Notes under the pieces: model-generated
The model's input: only the letters and a program-made list of their open reading frames with translations
The model's database searches: none
Told to the model about the DNA's origin: nothing
Program-made: the position numbers and the translations under genes
NCBI GenBank assembly: GCA_029624765.1
Contig: JARSSO010000059.1
Coordinates: 149,921 to 213,920, forward strand
Direction of reading: 5' to 3'
Source: Candidatus Contendibacter sp.
GTDB lineage: Bacteria > Pseudomonadota > Gammaproteobacteria > Competibacterales > Competibacteraceae
Length of the DNA stretch: 64,000 nt
In this document: piece after piece, positions 23,945 through 32,343 of the stretch
Numbering within the stretch: position 1 is the stretch's first letter
Layout: every line of letters starts with the position of its first letter

Positions 23945-26266
23945 GTGCACCGCTGGCCCGTTCCACTGCTCTGGTTGCTGGCCGCTCTGGGTTGCGGCTG
24001 GATCGTGCTGACCACGCCGGTCGCCGCCGATCTGACCCTGTTTGCCTCCCGCGCCGATCCGGTGGCGGAACTGCTGCTGGATCAGTTGCGCAGCGGCCCG
24101 ACCACCCGCTTGATCCTGCTTGGACTGGCCGGCGGCGCGGAAACCGAGCGTGCCGCCGTCAGCCAGCGGCTGGCCGAACGGCTGCAAGCCGGCGACGGAT
24201 TCGCCCGGGTGGCCAACGGCGCGGACGCGCTGTCCGAAACCGAGTTGCGGGCGCTGTTCGCCCACCGTTATCGACTGAGCCCGACCGTCGCCCCGGAACG
24301 CTTCACGGTGGACGGCCTGCGCGCCGGGTTGCGACAACGCCTGGCGGAACTGCAATCGCCGTTGGCGGTGTTCCAGAAACGCTGGCTGGCCGGCGACCCG
24401 ACCGGCGAACTGCTGAATCTGCTCAAGCAGTGGCAGGGTGGTTTGCGCGAACCGGTGAAACGGCTGGGCGTCTGGTTCTCGCCAGACAGCGACCGCGCGC
24501 TGCTGCTGGTCGAGACCCGCGCTTCCGGTTACGATCTCGCCGCCCAGCGCGAAGCGGTGACCACCATCCGCGCGGCGTTCGCCGCCGCTGGCGCGGAAAC
24601 CGGCGTGCGGCTGGAGATGAGCGGCCCTGGCGTGCTGGCGACGCTGGCGGCGGATGCGATCCACGCCCAGGCGGAGTTTCTCAGCGCGCTGGCGCTGGCG
24701 GCGGTGGTGCTGATTCTGCTGCTGGTCTACCGCTCGGCGCGCACCGTCTGGCTTGGGGCGTTGCCGATGCTGGCGGCGTTGCTGGCCGGCGCGGCGGCGG
24801 TGGACCTGATGTTCGGCAAGATGTACCTCATTACCCTGGCGTTCAGCATGACCCTGCTGGGGGAGACGCTGGACTATCCCACGTACCTGTTCAGCCATCG
24901 ACGGGCGGCGGAAACGGTGACGGACACCTTGCGCCAGTTGTGGCCGACCTTGCGGCTGTGCATGGCGACCACAATGCTGGGTTGTCTGGCGATGCTCGAC
25001 GCCGATTTTCCCGGCCTGAGCCAGTTGGGCGTGTTTACCGTCGCCGGCATCGCCGCCGCCATGGCGACCACCCGCTGGCTGTTGCCGGCCCTGTTGCCGT
25101 CGACCTGGACACCGCCAAGACCGACTGCCATCGGCCCGTGGGCGGACCGGGCGTTGCAGCCCCGGCCCCGGTTGGCCCTGGCGCTGGGAGGGTGCGGCTT
25201 GCTGGCGCTGCTGGCCTTGATCGTCAAAGCTCCGCCGCTGTGGGAAAACGATCTGGCCGCGCTCAGCCCGGTGCCGCGCGAACTGATGCGGCTTGACCAG
25301 GAACTGCGCGCCGCGCTGGGCGCCCCGGAGGTCGGCCATTTGATCGCGGTCACCGCGCCGGACGCCGAAACCGCGCTGCGCCACGGCGAAACCATCGCGG
25401 CTTATCTGGATGACCGTCGGCGGGAAGGTCTGCTGGCCGGCTACGACGGCGCGATGCGCTATCTACCCAGCGCGTGGACGCAGGAACAGCGCCTGGCGGC
25501 ATTGCCGGAGGCGGCGACCCTGACCGCCAACCTGGACGCCGCTTTGGAGGGCTTGCCGTTCAAACCGGGACTGTTCGCGCCGTTTCTCGACGCCGTCGCC
25601 GCCGCCCGCGCCGCGCCACCGCTGCGGCCTGAGGATTTGCGCGGTACGCTGCTCGGAACACGGGTCAGCGCACTGCTGTTTCCCGGCGCGCGCGGCTGGA
25701 CCGCGCTGCTGCCGCTGAGCGGCGTGCGCGACGCGCGCGCCTTGGCCGCCGGCTTGCCGCAAGTTCAATCCAGCCAGGCGTACTACCTCGACCTGCGGGC
25801 CGAAACCAACCGGCTCGTAGCCGGCTTTCGTGAAGCGACCCTGGTTCGGCTGGCCTGGGGCGTGGCGCTGATCGTGGCGGTGGTCTGGCTCGGGCTGCGT
25901 TCCTGGCGCGGGGTTGCCGCCGCGCTCTTGCCGGTCGGATTGGCGCTGGTGTTCACCGTGGCCGCCCTGCTGGCGCTGGGCGAACGGTTGTCGCTGTTCC
26001 ATCTGGTCTCGCTGCTGCTGGTGTTGGGAGTTGGCGTCGATTACGGGCTGTTCTTCAGCCGGCCGGACGCCGATCCGGAGTTGCGTCGCCGCACCCTGCA
26101 CGCGCTCCTGGTCTGCTGCGGTTCGGCTCTGACCGTTTTTGGTATGCTTTCCCTGTCCGCGCTGCCGGCGCTGCGGGCCATCGGCTTGACCGTGAGCCTG
26201 GGCGTGGCTGCCAGTTTCATCGCCGCCCTGGTGGCGGCCAGACCTTTGCTGACGAAGATGAGTTGA
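23945..26266 (+). CDS. MMPL/RND-type exporter of the polyene cluster
   Basis: A 773-residue inner-membrane protein from GTG at 23945. It has an N-terminal helix, a large periplasmic domain (about 30-230), a block of six helices (about 235-430), a second periplasmic domain and a second helix block (about 620-770). This twin RND repeat is typical of the predicted exporters (COG4258) in APE and xanthomonadin loci. The charged helix GVGVDYGLFFS (near residue 697) matches RND proton-relay motifs. Likely role: proton-driven export of the aryl polyene lipid to the LolA-like carrier. Confidence 0.87.
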   Translation: MHRWPVPLLWLLAALGCGWIVLTTPVAADLTLFASRADPVAELLLDQLRSGPTTRLILLGLAGGAETERAAVSQRLAERLQAGDGFARVANGADALSETELRALFAHRYRLSPTVAPERFTVDGLRAGLRQRLAELQSPLAVFQKRWLAGDPTGELLNLLKQWQGGLREPVKRLGVWFSPDSDRALLLVETRASGYDLAAQREAVTTIRAAFAAAGAETGVRLEMSGPGVLATLAADAIHAQAEFLSALALAAVVLILLLVYRSARTVWLGALPMLAALLAGAAAVDLMFGKMYLITLAFSMTLLGETLDYPTYLFSHRRAAETVTDTLRQLWPTLRLCMATTMLGCLAMLDADFPGLSQLGVFTVAGIAAAMATTRWLLPALLPSTWTPPRPTAIGPWADRALQPRPRLALALGGCGLLALLALIVKAPPLWENDLAALSPVPRELMRLDQELRAALGAPEVGHLIAVTAPDAETALRHGETIAAYLDDRRREGLLAGYDGAMRYLPSAWTQEQRLAALPEAATLTANLDAALEGLPFKPGLFAPFLDAVAAARAAPPLRPEDLRGTLLGTRVSALLFPGARGWTALLPLSGVRDARALAAGLPQVQSSQAYYLDLRAETNRLVAGFREATLVRLAWGVALIVAVVWLGLRSWRGVAAALLPVGLALVFTVAALLALGERLSLFHLVSLLLVLGVGVDYGLFFSRPDADPELRRRTLHALLVCCGSALTVFGMLSLSALPALRAIGLTVSLGVAASFIAALVAARPLLTKMS

Positions 26267-26269
26267 TCC

Positions 26270-27481
26270 ATGGCGATCAAGCCGCTGGCGATGGCCGCCT
26301 GTACCCTGACCAATGCCCTGGGGCGCGGCCTCGCGGCCTCGCGGCGCGCGCTGCGGGACGGTGAAAGCGGGTTGCGGCCCTGCGATTTCGAGGACGCCGC
26401 CCTGAACACCTGGATCGGCCGGGTCGCCGGCCTGGAGGAGGAGCCGTTGCGCGGCGCGTTTGCGCCCTTCGATTGCCGCAACAACCGGCTGGCGCGGCTG
26501 AGCCTGGAGCAGGACCATTTCGGCGAAACCGTGCGCCAGGCCAGCGACCGTTACGGTCCCGACCGGATCGGCGTGTTCGTCGGCACCAGCACGTCCGGCA
26601 TCGGCGCCACCGAGCGCGCCTATCGCCAGCGTGACCCCATCACCGGAAGCTTGCCGGCGACCTTCGATTATCGGCACACCCACAACGTATTTTCGGTGGC
26701 CGATTTCACCAGGCGCTGGTTGGATTTGACCGGGGTGGCGATAGCCATTTCCACCGCCTGTTCCTCCAGCGCCAAGGCCTTCGCCTCGGCCTGGCGGCAG
26801 ATGCGGGCCGGATTTTGCGACGCCGCCGTGGTCGGAGGGGTGGACAGTCTGTGTTTGACCACCTTGCATGGCTTCAACGCCCTGGGGCTGACGTCCACCC
26901 AACCCTGCCGACCGTGGGATGTCGACCGCGATGGCCTGAACGTCGGCGAGGGGGCCGGCTTCACGTTGCTGGAATGGGCCGAACCCGGCGATGACCGGGT
27001 TCTGCTGCTCGGTTACGGCGAAAGCAGCGACGCCTATCACATGACCGCCGCGCACCCCGAGGGAACGGGAGCGGCGCTGGCGATGCAACAGGCGCTGGCG
27101 CGGGCGGATGTCGCCCCGGACCAGGTGGACTATGTCAACCTGCATGGGACCGCCACGCCGTTGAACGACGCCGCCGAGGACCGGGCGGTGCTGCGCGTGT
27201 TCGGGCCGGACACGCCGTGCAGCTCCACCAAGGGCTGGACCGGGCACACGCTGGGCGCGGCGGGCGTCACCGAGGCCATTTTCGTTCTCTTGTGCCTGGA
27301 ACAGGGACTGCTTCCCGGCACGCTCAATACCCGCCGACGCGATCCGAGACTGGGCGCGGGCATCGTCCTGGAGAACCGGAAACGCCCACTGCGGCTGGCG
27401 CTGAGCAACTCCTTCGGTTTCGGCGGCACCAATTGCAGCCTGCTATTTGGACGGGGGGTCCATGAATCCGCTTGCCGTTGA
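26270..27481 (+). CDS. beta-ketoacyl-ACP synthase (elongating KS, ApeO-like)
   Basis: A 403-residue KAS I/II-type thiolase-fold enzyme. The catalytic Cys is in ISTACSSSAKAF (about 163), the two His in NLHGTATPLND (about 292) and KGWTGHTLGAAG (about 326), and the C-terminal SNSFGFGGTN loop is intact. It does the decarboxylative condensation with malonyl-ACP. It overlaps the chain-length-factor gene by 20 bp, and the two should form the KS-CLF heterodimer known from APE systems. Confidence 0.9.
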   Translation: MAIKPLAMAACTLTNALGRGLAASRRALRDGESGLRPCDFEDAALNTWIGRVAGLEEEPLRGAFAPFDCRNNRLARLSLEQDHFGETVRQASDRYGPDRIGVFVGTSTSGIGATERAYRQRDPITGSLPATFDYRHTHNVFSVADFTRRWLDLTGVAIAISTACSSSAKAFASAWRQMRAGFCDAAVVGGVDSLCLTTLHGFNALGLTSTQPCRPWDVDRDGLNVGEGAGFTLLEWAEPGDDRVLLLGYGESSDAYHMTAAHPEGTGAALAMQQALARADVAPDQVDYVNLHGTATPLNDAAEDRAVLRVFGPDTPCSSTKGWTGHTLGAAGVTEAIFVLLCLEQGLLPGTLNTRRRDPRLGAGIVLENRKRPLRLALSNSFGFGGTNCSLLFGRGVHESACR

Positions 27482-28286
27482 AGCCGTCGGCCTCATGGCG
27501 CCAGGACTGGCGGGCTGGTCCGCCAGCCAGGCGGTGCTCACCGGCCAACGACCTTACGTCGCCGAACCGATGCCGGCGACCATGGCCACGCTGCTGCCGG
27601 CCAACGAGCGACGGCGCGTTACCGCCACGATCAAGCTGGCGCTTCATGTCGCGCAGGAGGCGATGGCCCAGGCAGCCCTCACCCCCGACCCCGCTCCCAG
27701 CAACGGGCGAGGGGAGTTGTCGGTGCGGACGGTGTTTGCGTCCTCGGGCGGGGATAGCGAGATCCTGGACAAGATCTGCGTGGCGCTGACCCAGCCCGAC
27801 CGGCCGGTTTCGCCGACCCATTTTCATCAGTCGGTCCATAATACGCCCGCCGGCTACTGGGCCATTGCCACGGGATGCATGGAACCCTCGCTCAGCCTCT
27901 CGGCCTACGATGGCAGCTTGGTCGCTGGATTGCGGGAGGCGGCGGCGCTGGCTTGGACGGATCAGGCGCGGGTTTTGCTGGTCGTCTACGATCCGCCGAT
28001 GCCGTTTCCGCTGGCCGAGCGCCGCCAGATCGTCGCGCCGTTTGGCGTCGCGCTGCTACTGAATCCGGCGGCGACGGCCAGCCGGCTGGCGCTGCTGCGG
28101 CTGGAATCCGGCGCGAGCGAACAGGCAGCGGATCGGCTGGAAGACGAGGGCCTGGAGCGATTGCGCGCCGGCAATCCCGCCGCGCGTGGGTTGCCGTTGC
28201 TATGCGCCATCGCCCGGCGAGCGGCCGGGCGGGTGATATTGTCCGCTGGCGCGGACGTCGCCCTGCGCGTGGAGGTCGAGCCGTGA
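27462..28286 (+). CDS. beta-ketoacyl synthase-like chain-length factor (ApeC-like)
   Basis: A 274-residue protein from MNPLAVEAVGLMAPG. It matches the N-terminal-domain-only beta-ketoacyl synthase-like family that includes APE chain-length factors. The catalytic Cys is replaced in the SSGGDSEILDKI region and the SVHNTPAGYWAIATG segment is conserved. Without the nucleophile it should be catalytically dead and set the polyene length by shaping the KS pocket. Its GTGA-type overlap with the ketoreductase keeps the KS-CLF-KR order. Confidence 0.83.
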   Translation: MNPLAVEAVGLMAPGLAGWSASQAVLTGQRPYVAEPMPATMATLLPANERRRVTATIKLALHVAQEAMAQAALTPDPAPSNGRGELSVRTVFASSGGDSEILDKICVALTQPDRPVSPTHFHQSVHNTPAGYWAIATGCMEPSLSLSAYDGSLVAGLREAAALAWTDQARVLLVVYDPPMPFPLAERRQIVAPFGVALLLNPAATASRLALLRLESGASEQAADRLEDEGLERLRAGNPAARGLPLLCAIARRAAGRVILSAGADVALRVEVEP

Positions 28287-29002
28287 AGCGCGCCCTGGTC
28301 ACCGGCGGCAGCGGCGACATCGGTCGCGCCATCAGTCAGCGGCTGGCGCGCGACGGCTTCCACGTCATCGTGCACGCCCGCCAGCATCCCGAGCGGGCGG
28401 CGGAGGTCGTCGATGCCATTCGAACCGAGGGTGGCTCGGCGGAAACGGCGACCTTCGATGTCGTCGACGCCGATCAGACTGGCCGTGTCCTCGTGGAACT
28501 GCTCGAAACCGGACCGATTCAGGTGTTGGTCAACAACGCCGGCATTCACGACGACGCTCCCATGGCCGGGATGTCGTCGGCGCAATGGCGACGGGTGATC
28601 GACGTGTGCCTGCACGGCTTCTTCAACGTGACCCAGCCGCTGCTGTTGCCGATGATGGCCACCCGCTGGGGCCGGATCGTCAACATCTCCTCGCTGGCCG
28701 GGGTGACCGGCAATCGCGGCCAGGCTAATTACGCCGCCGCCAAGGCCGGTTTGCACGGCGCCACCAGGGCGCTGGCGCTGGAACTGGCCTCGCGCGGGAT
28801 CACCGTCAACGCCGTCGCGCCGGGCATCGTCGCCGGTTCGGCCACGGCGGCGACATTCGACCCGGCGACGATCAAAACCCTGGTGCCGATGCGGCGCGCG
28901 GGCACGCCGGCCGAGGTCGCCGATCTGGTGGGGTTCCTGGCGTCCGAGCAGGCCGCTTATCTGACCGGACAAATCATCGGTCTCAACGGCGGCGTCGTCT
29001 GA
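28283..29002 (+). CDS. 3-oxoacyl-ACP reductase (FabG-like SDR)
   Basis: A 239-residue short-chain dehydrogenase from GTG at 28283. NADP-binding TGGSGDIGRAI (about 8-18), NNAG (about 82-85), the active-site Ser in NISSLAG, the YAAAK Tyr/Lys pair (about 151-155) and the C-terminal GLNGG are all present. It reduces the beta-keto group after each KS condensation (ApeQ role). Placed directly after the chain-length factor. Confidence 0.9.
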   Translation: MKRALVTGGSGDIGRAISQRLARDGFHVIVHARQHPERAAEVVDAIRTEGGSAETATFDVVDADQTGRVLVELLETGPIQVLVNNAGIHDDAPMAGMSSAQWRRVIDVCLHGFFNVTQPLLLPMMATRWGRIVNISSLAGVTGNRGQANYAAAKAGLHGATRALALELASRGITVNAVAPGIVAGSATAATFDPATIKTLVPMRRAGTPAEVADLVGFLASEQAAYLTGQIIGLNGGVV

Positions 29003-29011
29003 AGAGCGCCG

Positions 29012-29800
29012 ATGACCGTCGCCGTCGTCATCCCCGCCTACAACGAGGCCGCCACCATCGCCGACATCGTTCGCCGTGCCCGGCAACAGGTGGAGTGGGT
29101 GATCGTGGTGGACGACGGTTCCCGCGACGACACCGCCGCGTGGGCCGAGGCGGCGGGCGCGGTGGTGGTGCGCCAGCCCGTCAATCAGGGCAAGGGCGCC
29201 TGTCTGTGGCGCGGGATGCAAACGGCGCTGGCGGGGGGCGCGGAAGCGGTCATCACCCTGGACGCCGACGGTCAGCATCGGCCCGAGGATATTCCAAAAC
29301 TGCTGGAAGCCCGCCCGCGCTGGCCCGGTTGCCCCATCGTCGCCGCCCGCCTGCAATGCCGCGCGGCCGCTCCCCGGCTGCGGCGCTTCGCCAATGGCAT
29401 GGCCGACTTCTGGGTATCCTGGGCGGCTGGCTGTCCGATCCCCGACACCCAGTCCGGCTTCCGGTTGTATCCGGCCGAGTTTCTGCGCCAGGCGAACGGA
29501 CCTGAACCGGGACGGCGCGGTTTCGCCTTTGAAAGCGCCCTGTTGATGCAGGCGGGTTGCCAGCGGCGCTATCCGGGGATGGTCCCCATCGAAACGATTT
29601 ACCTCGCCCAGAGCCGCCCCAGCCATTACCGGCCCTGGCGGGATACGTTGCGCATCGTGGATTTGGTGGCGTGGTCGCTGTTGAGGCGCGGGATGTATCC
29701 ACTGGGTTTACTGCGTTCCCTGCGGCTACTACCATTACCCACGTTTAGCAGGGAAACCTTTTTGCAACACGAAGAAACGGGGGGAAAACATGAAATTTAG
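29012..29800 (+). CDS. family 2 glycosyltransferase of the polyene locus
   Basis: A 262-residue GT-A enzyme: VVIPAYNEAATI at the N-terminus, the nucleotide-binding VVDDGSRDDT, the metal-binding DADGQH (about 90-95) and the acceptor-side DTQSGFRLYP block, as in dolichyl-phosphate mannose synthase/undecaprenyl-phosphate transferase relatives. Similar GT2 genes are common members of APE and xanthomonadin clusters and are thought to glycosylate the head group or anchor. Its 3' end overlaps the lipoprotein gene by 11 bp. Confidence 0.86.
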   Translation: MTVAVVIPAYNEAATIADIVRRARQQVEWVIVVDDGSRDDTAAWAEAAGAVVVRQPVNQGKGACLWRGMQTALAGGAEAVITLDADGQHRPEDIPKLLEARPRWPGCPIVAARLQCRAAAPRLRRFANGMADFWVSWAAGCPIPDTQSGFRLYPAEFLRQANGPEPGRRGFAFESALLMQAGCQRRYPGMVPIETIYLAQSRPSHYRPWRDTLRIVDLVAWSLLRRGMYPLGLLRSLRLLPLPTFSRETFLQHEETGGKHEI

Positions 29801-30179
29801 AACATGGGTCGCGCTGGTCGGCATCCTGGCCCTGGCGCTGGTGGGTTGCAGGAGCAACCCGGTTTACAACGTCGAGAACGCGCCGGTCAGCACCAGCACG
29901 CGCGCCTATAACCTGAGAGACGTGCGCAACGCCATCCTGCAGGCGGGGGCGTCGCTGGGCTGGCAGATGAAGGATGCTCAGTCCGGGCTGATCGTCGGCA
30001 CGCTCTATGTGCGCGATCACATGGCTCAGGTCGAGATTCCGTATGACCGGACCAGCTACAGCATCGTCTACCGGGACAGCCAAAACCTCGGTTACGACGG
30101 CGTCAACATCCACAGCAACTACAACGGTTGGGTCCAACGCCTGAGTGGCGCGATCAACGCGCAACTCAGCCGGCTCTGA
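29790..30179 (+). CDS. small outer-membrane lipoprotein at the end of the cluster
   Basis: A 129-residue protein with a lipoprotein signal peptide; the lipobox is LVGC with Cys20. The mature part has a region with alternating strands (GWQMKDAQSGLIVGTLYVRDHMAQVEIPYD, SYSIVYRDS) and ends with a helix (WVQRLSGAINAQLSRL). It resembles small lipoproteins of unknown function placed at the ends of APE clusters. Residue +2 is Arg, so Lol-dependent sorting to the outer membrane is expected. Confidence 0.8.
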   Translation: MKFRTWVALVGILALALVGCRSNPVYNVENAPVSTSTRAYNLRDVRNAILQAGASLGWQMKDAQSGLIVGTLYVRDHMAQVEIPYDRTSYSIVYRDSQNLGYDGVNIHSNYNGWVQRLSGAINAQLSRL

Positions 30180-30497
30180 CGCGCGACGCCGGGGAGGAAA
30201 CGATTCAGGTTCAACCCCCGGCATCCTCATCCTTCGCTTTATCGGCCCGATTAGGTAAATCGCGCGCGGCGTGGTACATTCGACGCCGAGTTTGTCGCGG
30301 CGCGATCCGGTTCGCGCCCCGAGGTTCCCGTCGTTCCTCCTGGAATTGTCGCTAGCGGGTCATTCAGCCCTCTGTTCCTCCCGCAAACCCGCCGTGGTTC
30401 GTCCCTGTTGGGGTTTTCCGCACCCTCCATTTCCAAATTATTCCGCCTGGACCGGTTCCTTGCGCCACGCATGGGCGGGCGGATTCAGGAGTCGTGA
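30180..30497 (+). other. 318-bp gap between the polyene cluster and the helicase gene
   Basis: No gene is seen. Near the left end a 7-bp stem GCCGGGG / CCCCGGC (30188-30194, 30216-30222) without a T-run may help to end the cluster transcript. The rest is likely the promoter and leader of the helicase gene; CAGGAG at 30485-30490 is its Shine-Dalgarno. Long leaders are common for cold-induced DEAD-box genes, but no cold-shock motif was recognised. Confidence 0.5.
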
Positions 30498-31838
30498 ATG
30501 CCATTTGTTGCTCTCGGCCTGGTTGCCGACCTGGCGCGCGCCGTCGCCGCCCAAGGCTATGCCGCGCCCACCCCGATTCAATCCCAAGCCATTCCCCTGA
30601 TTCTGGCGGGGCGCGATCTTCTCGCCGCCGCCCAGACCGGCACCGGCAAGACCGCCGCCTTCACCCTGCCGCTATTGCAACGCCTGCAACTTCACCGGAA
30701 TGGGCCGTTGCCCGCCGGTCGGCCGCGCGCCCTGGTGTTGACCCCGACCCGTGAACTGGCCGCTCAGATCGCCGACAGCGTGCGTGTCCATGGCCGCCAT
30801 GTCGCGCCCCGCGCCGCGCTGCTGGTCGGGGGCGTCAGCATGGGACCGCAGTTCGACGCCCTGCGCCGCCGGGTCGATGTCCTGGTCGCGACGCCGGGGC
30901 GGTTGCTGGACCATCTGAGCCAAAAGACCGTCAGTCTGGCCGGGGTCGAGATTCTGGTGCTCGACGAGGCCGACCGGATGCTGGACCTGGGCTTCCTGCC
31001 AGCGATCCGGCGCCTGTTGGCGCTGGTGCCCGAGCGGCGGCAGACCCTGCTGTTCTCGGCCACCTTCGCCGAGCCGATCCGTCAGTTGGCGGGCGATTTT
31101 CTGCGCGACCCGGCGGTGATCGACATAGCCCCCCGCAACGCGCCCGCCGACCGGGTGGAGCAGCAGGTGCATCCAGTGGATGCGGAGCAGAAAACCGCTT
31201 TGCTCAGCCATCTGCTGAGCGCTGGCGAGCGTGATGCGACCCTGGTGTTCACTCGCACCAAGCACGGCGCCGACCGGCTGAGTCGCCAGCTTGAACGCGA
31301 CGGCATCCGCACCGCGGCCTTGCATGGCAACAAAAGCCAGTCGGCCCGCACTCGCGCCCTCGACGATTTCAAGCAGGGCCGGATTCAGGTTCTGGTGGCT
31401 ACCGACATCGCCGCCCGTGGCCTGGATATCGTCCAGTTGCCGCGAGTGGTGAATTACGAACTGCCGCACGTACCGGAGGACTACGTCCATCGCATCGGCC
31501 GCACCGGCCGCGCCGGCCGCGCCGGATTGGCGATTTCGCTGGTCAGCGCCGACGAGGTTGCGCGCCTGCGCGATATTCAGCGGCTGCTGGGCCGACAATT
31601 GCCGTCGTCGGTGGTCGAAGGATTCGCGCCCAACGGCGCGCGCCCGGTGCCCGCGCCCGGCGGGCCCACCGCGCGACGTCACCCGACGCATCGCGTGGTC
31701 CCGCCAACTGGAGAGCGATCCATCCTATCGCCTCCACGCCAGCCCGCGCGCCCGGAAGCCGGGGCCGGAAATGCTTCCCGGCGCCGCCATCACCCCAACC
31801 CGCCCCGGCGGGTCGCAACCACAGGAGACCGCGCATGA
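30498..31838 (+). CDS. DEAD-box ATP-dependent RNA helicase (RhlE-like)
   Basis: A 446-residue helicase. In order: Q motif (PTPIQSQAIPL, about 25-35), motif I AQTGTGKT (44-51), Ia PTRELA, motif II DEAD in LVLDEADRMLDLG (about 154-163), motif III SATF, motif V ATDIAARGLD and motif VI HRIGRTGRAGR. After the RecA-like core there is a basic, Pro/Arg-rich tail of about 80 residues, the usual RNA-tethering tail of RhlE proteins. It unwinds RNA duplexes in ribosome assembly or decay. Its stop overlaps the RRM gene start (ATGA). Confidence 0.92.
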   Translation: MPFVALGLVADLARAVAAQGYAAPTPIQSQAIPLILAGRDLLAAAQTGTGKTAAFTLPLLQRLQLHRNGPLPAGRPRALVLTPTRELAAQIADSVRVHGRHVAPRAALLVGGVSMGPQFDALRRRVDVLVATPGRLLDHLSQKTVSLAGVEILVLDEADRMLDLGFLPAIRRLLALVPERRQTLLFSATFAEPIRQLAGDFLRDPAVIDIAPRNAPADRVEQQVHPVDAEQKTALLSHLLSAGERDATLVFTRTKHGADRLSRQLERDGIRTAALHGNKSQSARTRALDDFKQGRIQVLVATDIAARGLDIVQLPRVVNYELPHVPEDYVHRIGRTGRAGRAGLAISLVSADEVARLRDIQRLLGRQLPSSVVEGFAPNGARPVPAPGGPTARRHPTHRVVPPTGERSILSPPRQPARPEAGAGNASRRRHHPNPPRRVATTGDRA

Positions 31839-32101
31839 AAACCGTCTGCATCGGCAATCTGCCCTCGGACGCCACCGAGCAGGAGGTGACGGATTTGTTC
31901 GCCGCCTACGGGCGAGTTCACGGGTTGCGGCTGACTCGGGATGTGTTTTCCGGTCTTTGTCGCGGCTTCGGCTTCGTCAAGATGGAAGGCCACGAGGCGC
32001 GCGCCGCCATCGGCGGACTGAACGGCCTGGAATTGCGCGGTCGGCGCTTGAAAGTCAGCGAGGAGCGTCCGCCCACCGCGCGGGGCGGACGCCGCCGCTA
32101 G
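31835..32101 (+). CDS. RRM-type RNA-binding protein
   Basis: An 88-residue single RRM. RNP2 is VCIGNL (residues 4-9), RNP1 is RGFGFVKM (about 44-51), and a short basic tail (PPTARGGRRR) follows. Such small RRM proteins are widespread in Cyanobacteria and Proteobacteria and may act as RNA chaperones. Coupling to the helicase by a 4-bp overlap suggests they act on the same RNAs. Confidence 0.9.
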   Translation: MKTVCIGNLPSDATEQEVTDLFAAYGRVHGLRLTRDVFSGLCRGFGFVKMEGHEARAAIGGLNGLELRGRRLKVSEERPPTARGGRRR

Positions 32102-32145
32102 TGGATTGACGCATAAATTCTGACAGGTAGCGCTTAGCGAGCCTG

Positions 32146-32256
32146 GCTCCCACGCTCCAGCGTGGGAGCACGTCCAGACGCTCCAGCATCGCGATTTTAT
32201 TGGGAATTCGGGCCGCTGGAGCGGCTTGTCAGCATTCCCACGCTGGAGCGTGGGAA
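32146..32256. repeat. REP-like palindrome cluster
   Basis: Three imperfect palindromes in 111 bp. First: GCTCCCACGCT / AGCGTGGGAGC arms (32146-32156, 32159-32169). Second: GCCGCT / AGCGGC (32212-32225). Third: TTCCCACGCT / AGCGTGGGAA (32235-32256). All have a 2-base centre (CC or GG). The CCCACGCTGGAGCGTGGGA core is a repeat type known in several Gammaproteobacteria and Cyanobacteria. It lies between the RRM gene and pbpC, and may also work as a transcription stop or mRNA-stabilising hairpin. Confidence 0.75.
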
Positions 32257-32343
32257 CGAGAACCTATCAAAACTTGTGCGGCGGCCCACTAGGCGGTTCT
32301 CGTAAAGCCGGGTGGCGCGGGCGGCCGCCAGCGTTGCGCGGAG

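Noticed and set aside
23828..25384. A 518-codon minus-strand open frame over the exporter
   Set aside because: Same reason; no start signal and no recognisable domain.
25463..27247. A 594-codon minus-strand open frame across the MMPL and KS genes
   Set aside because: Antisense to two genes with intact motifs; composition is Gln/Arg/Gly-rich as expected of codon-bias shadows.
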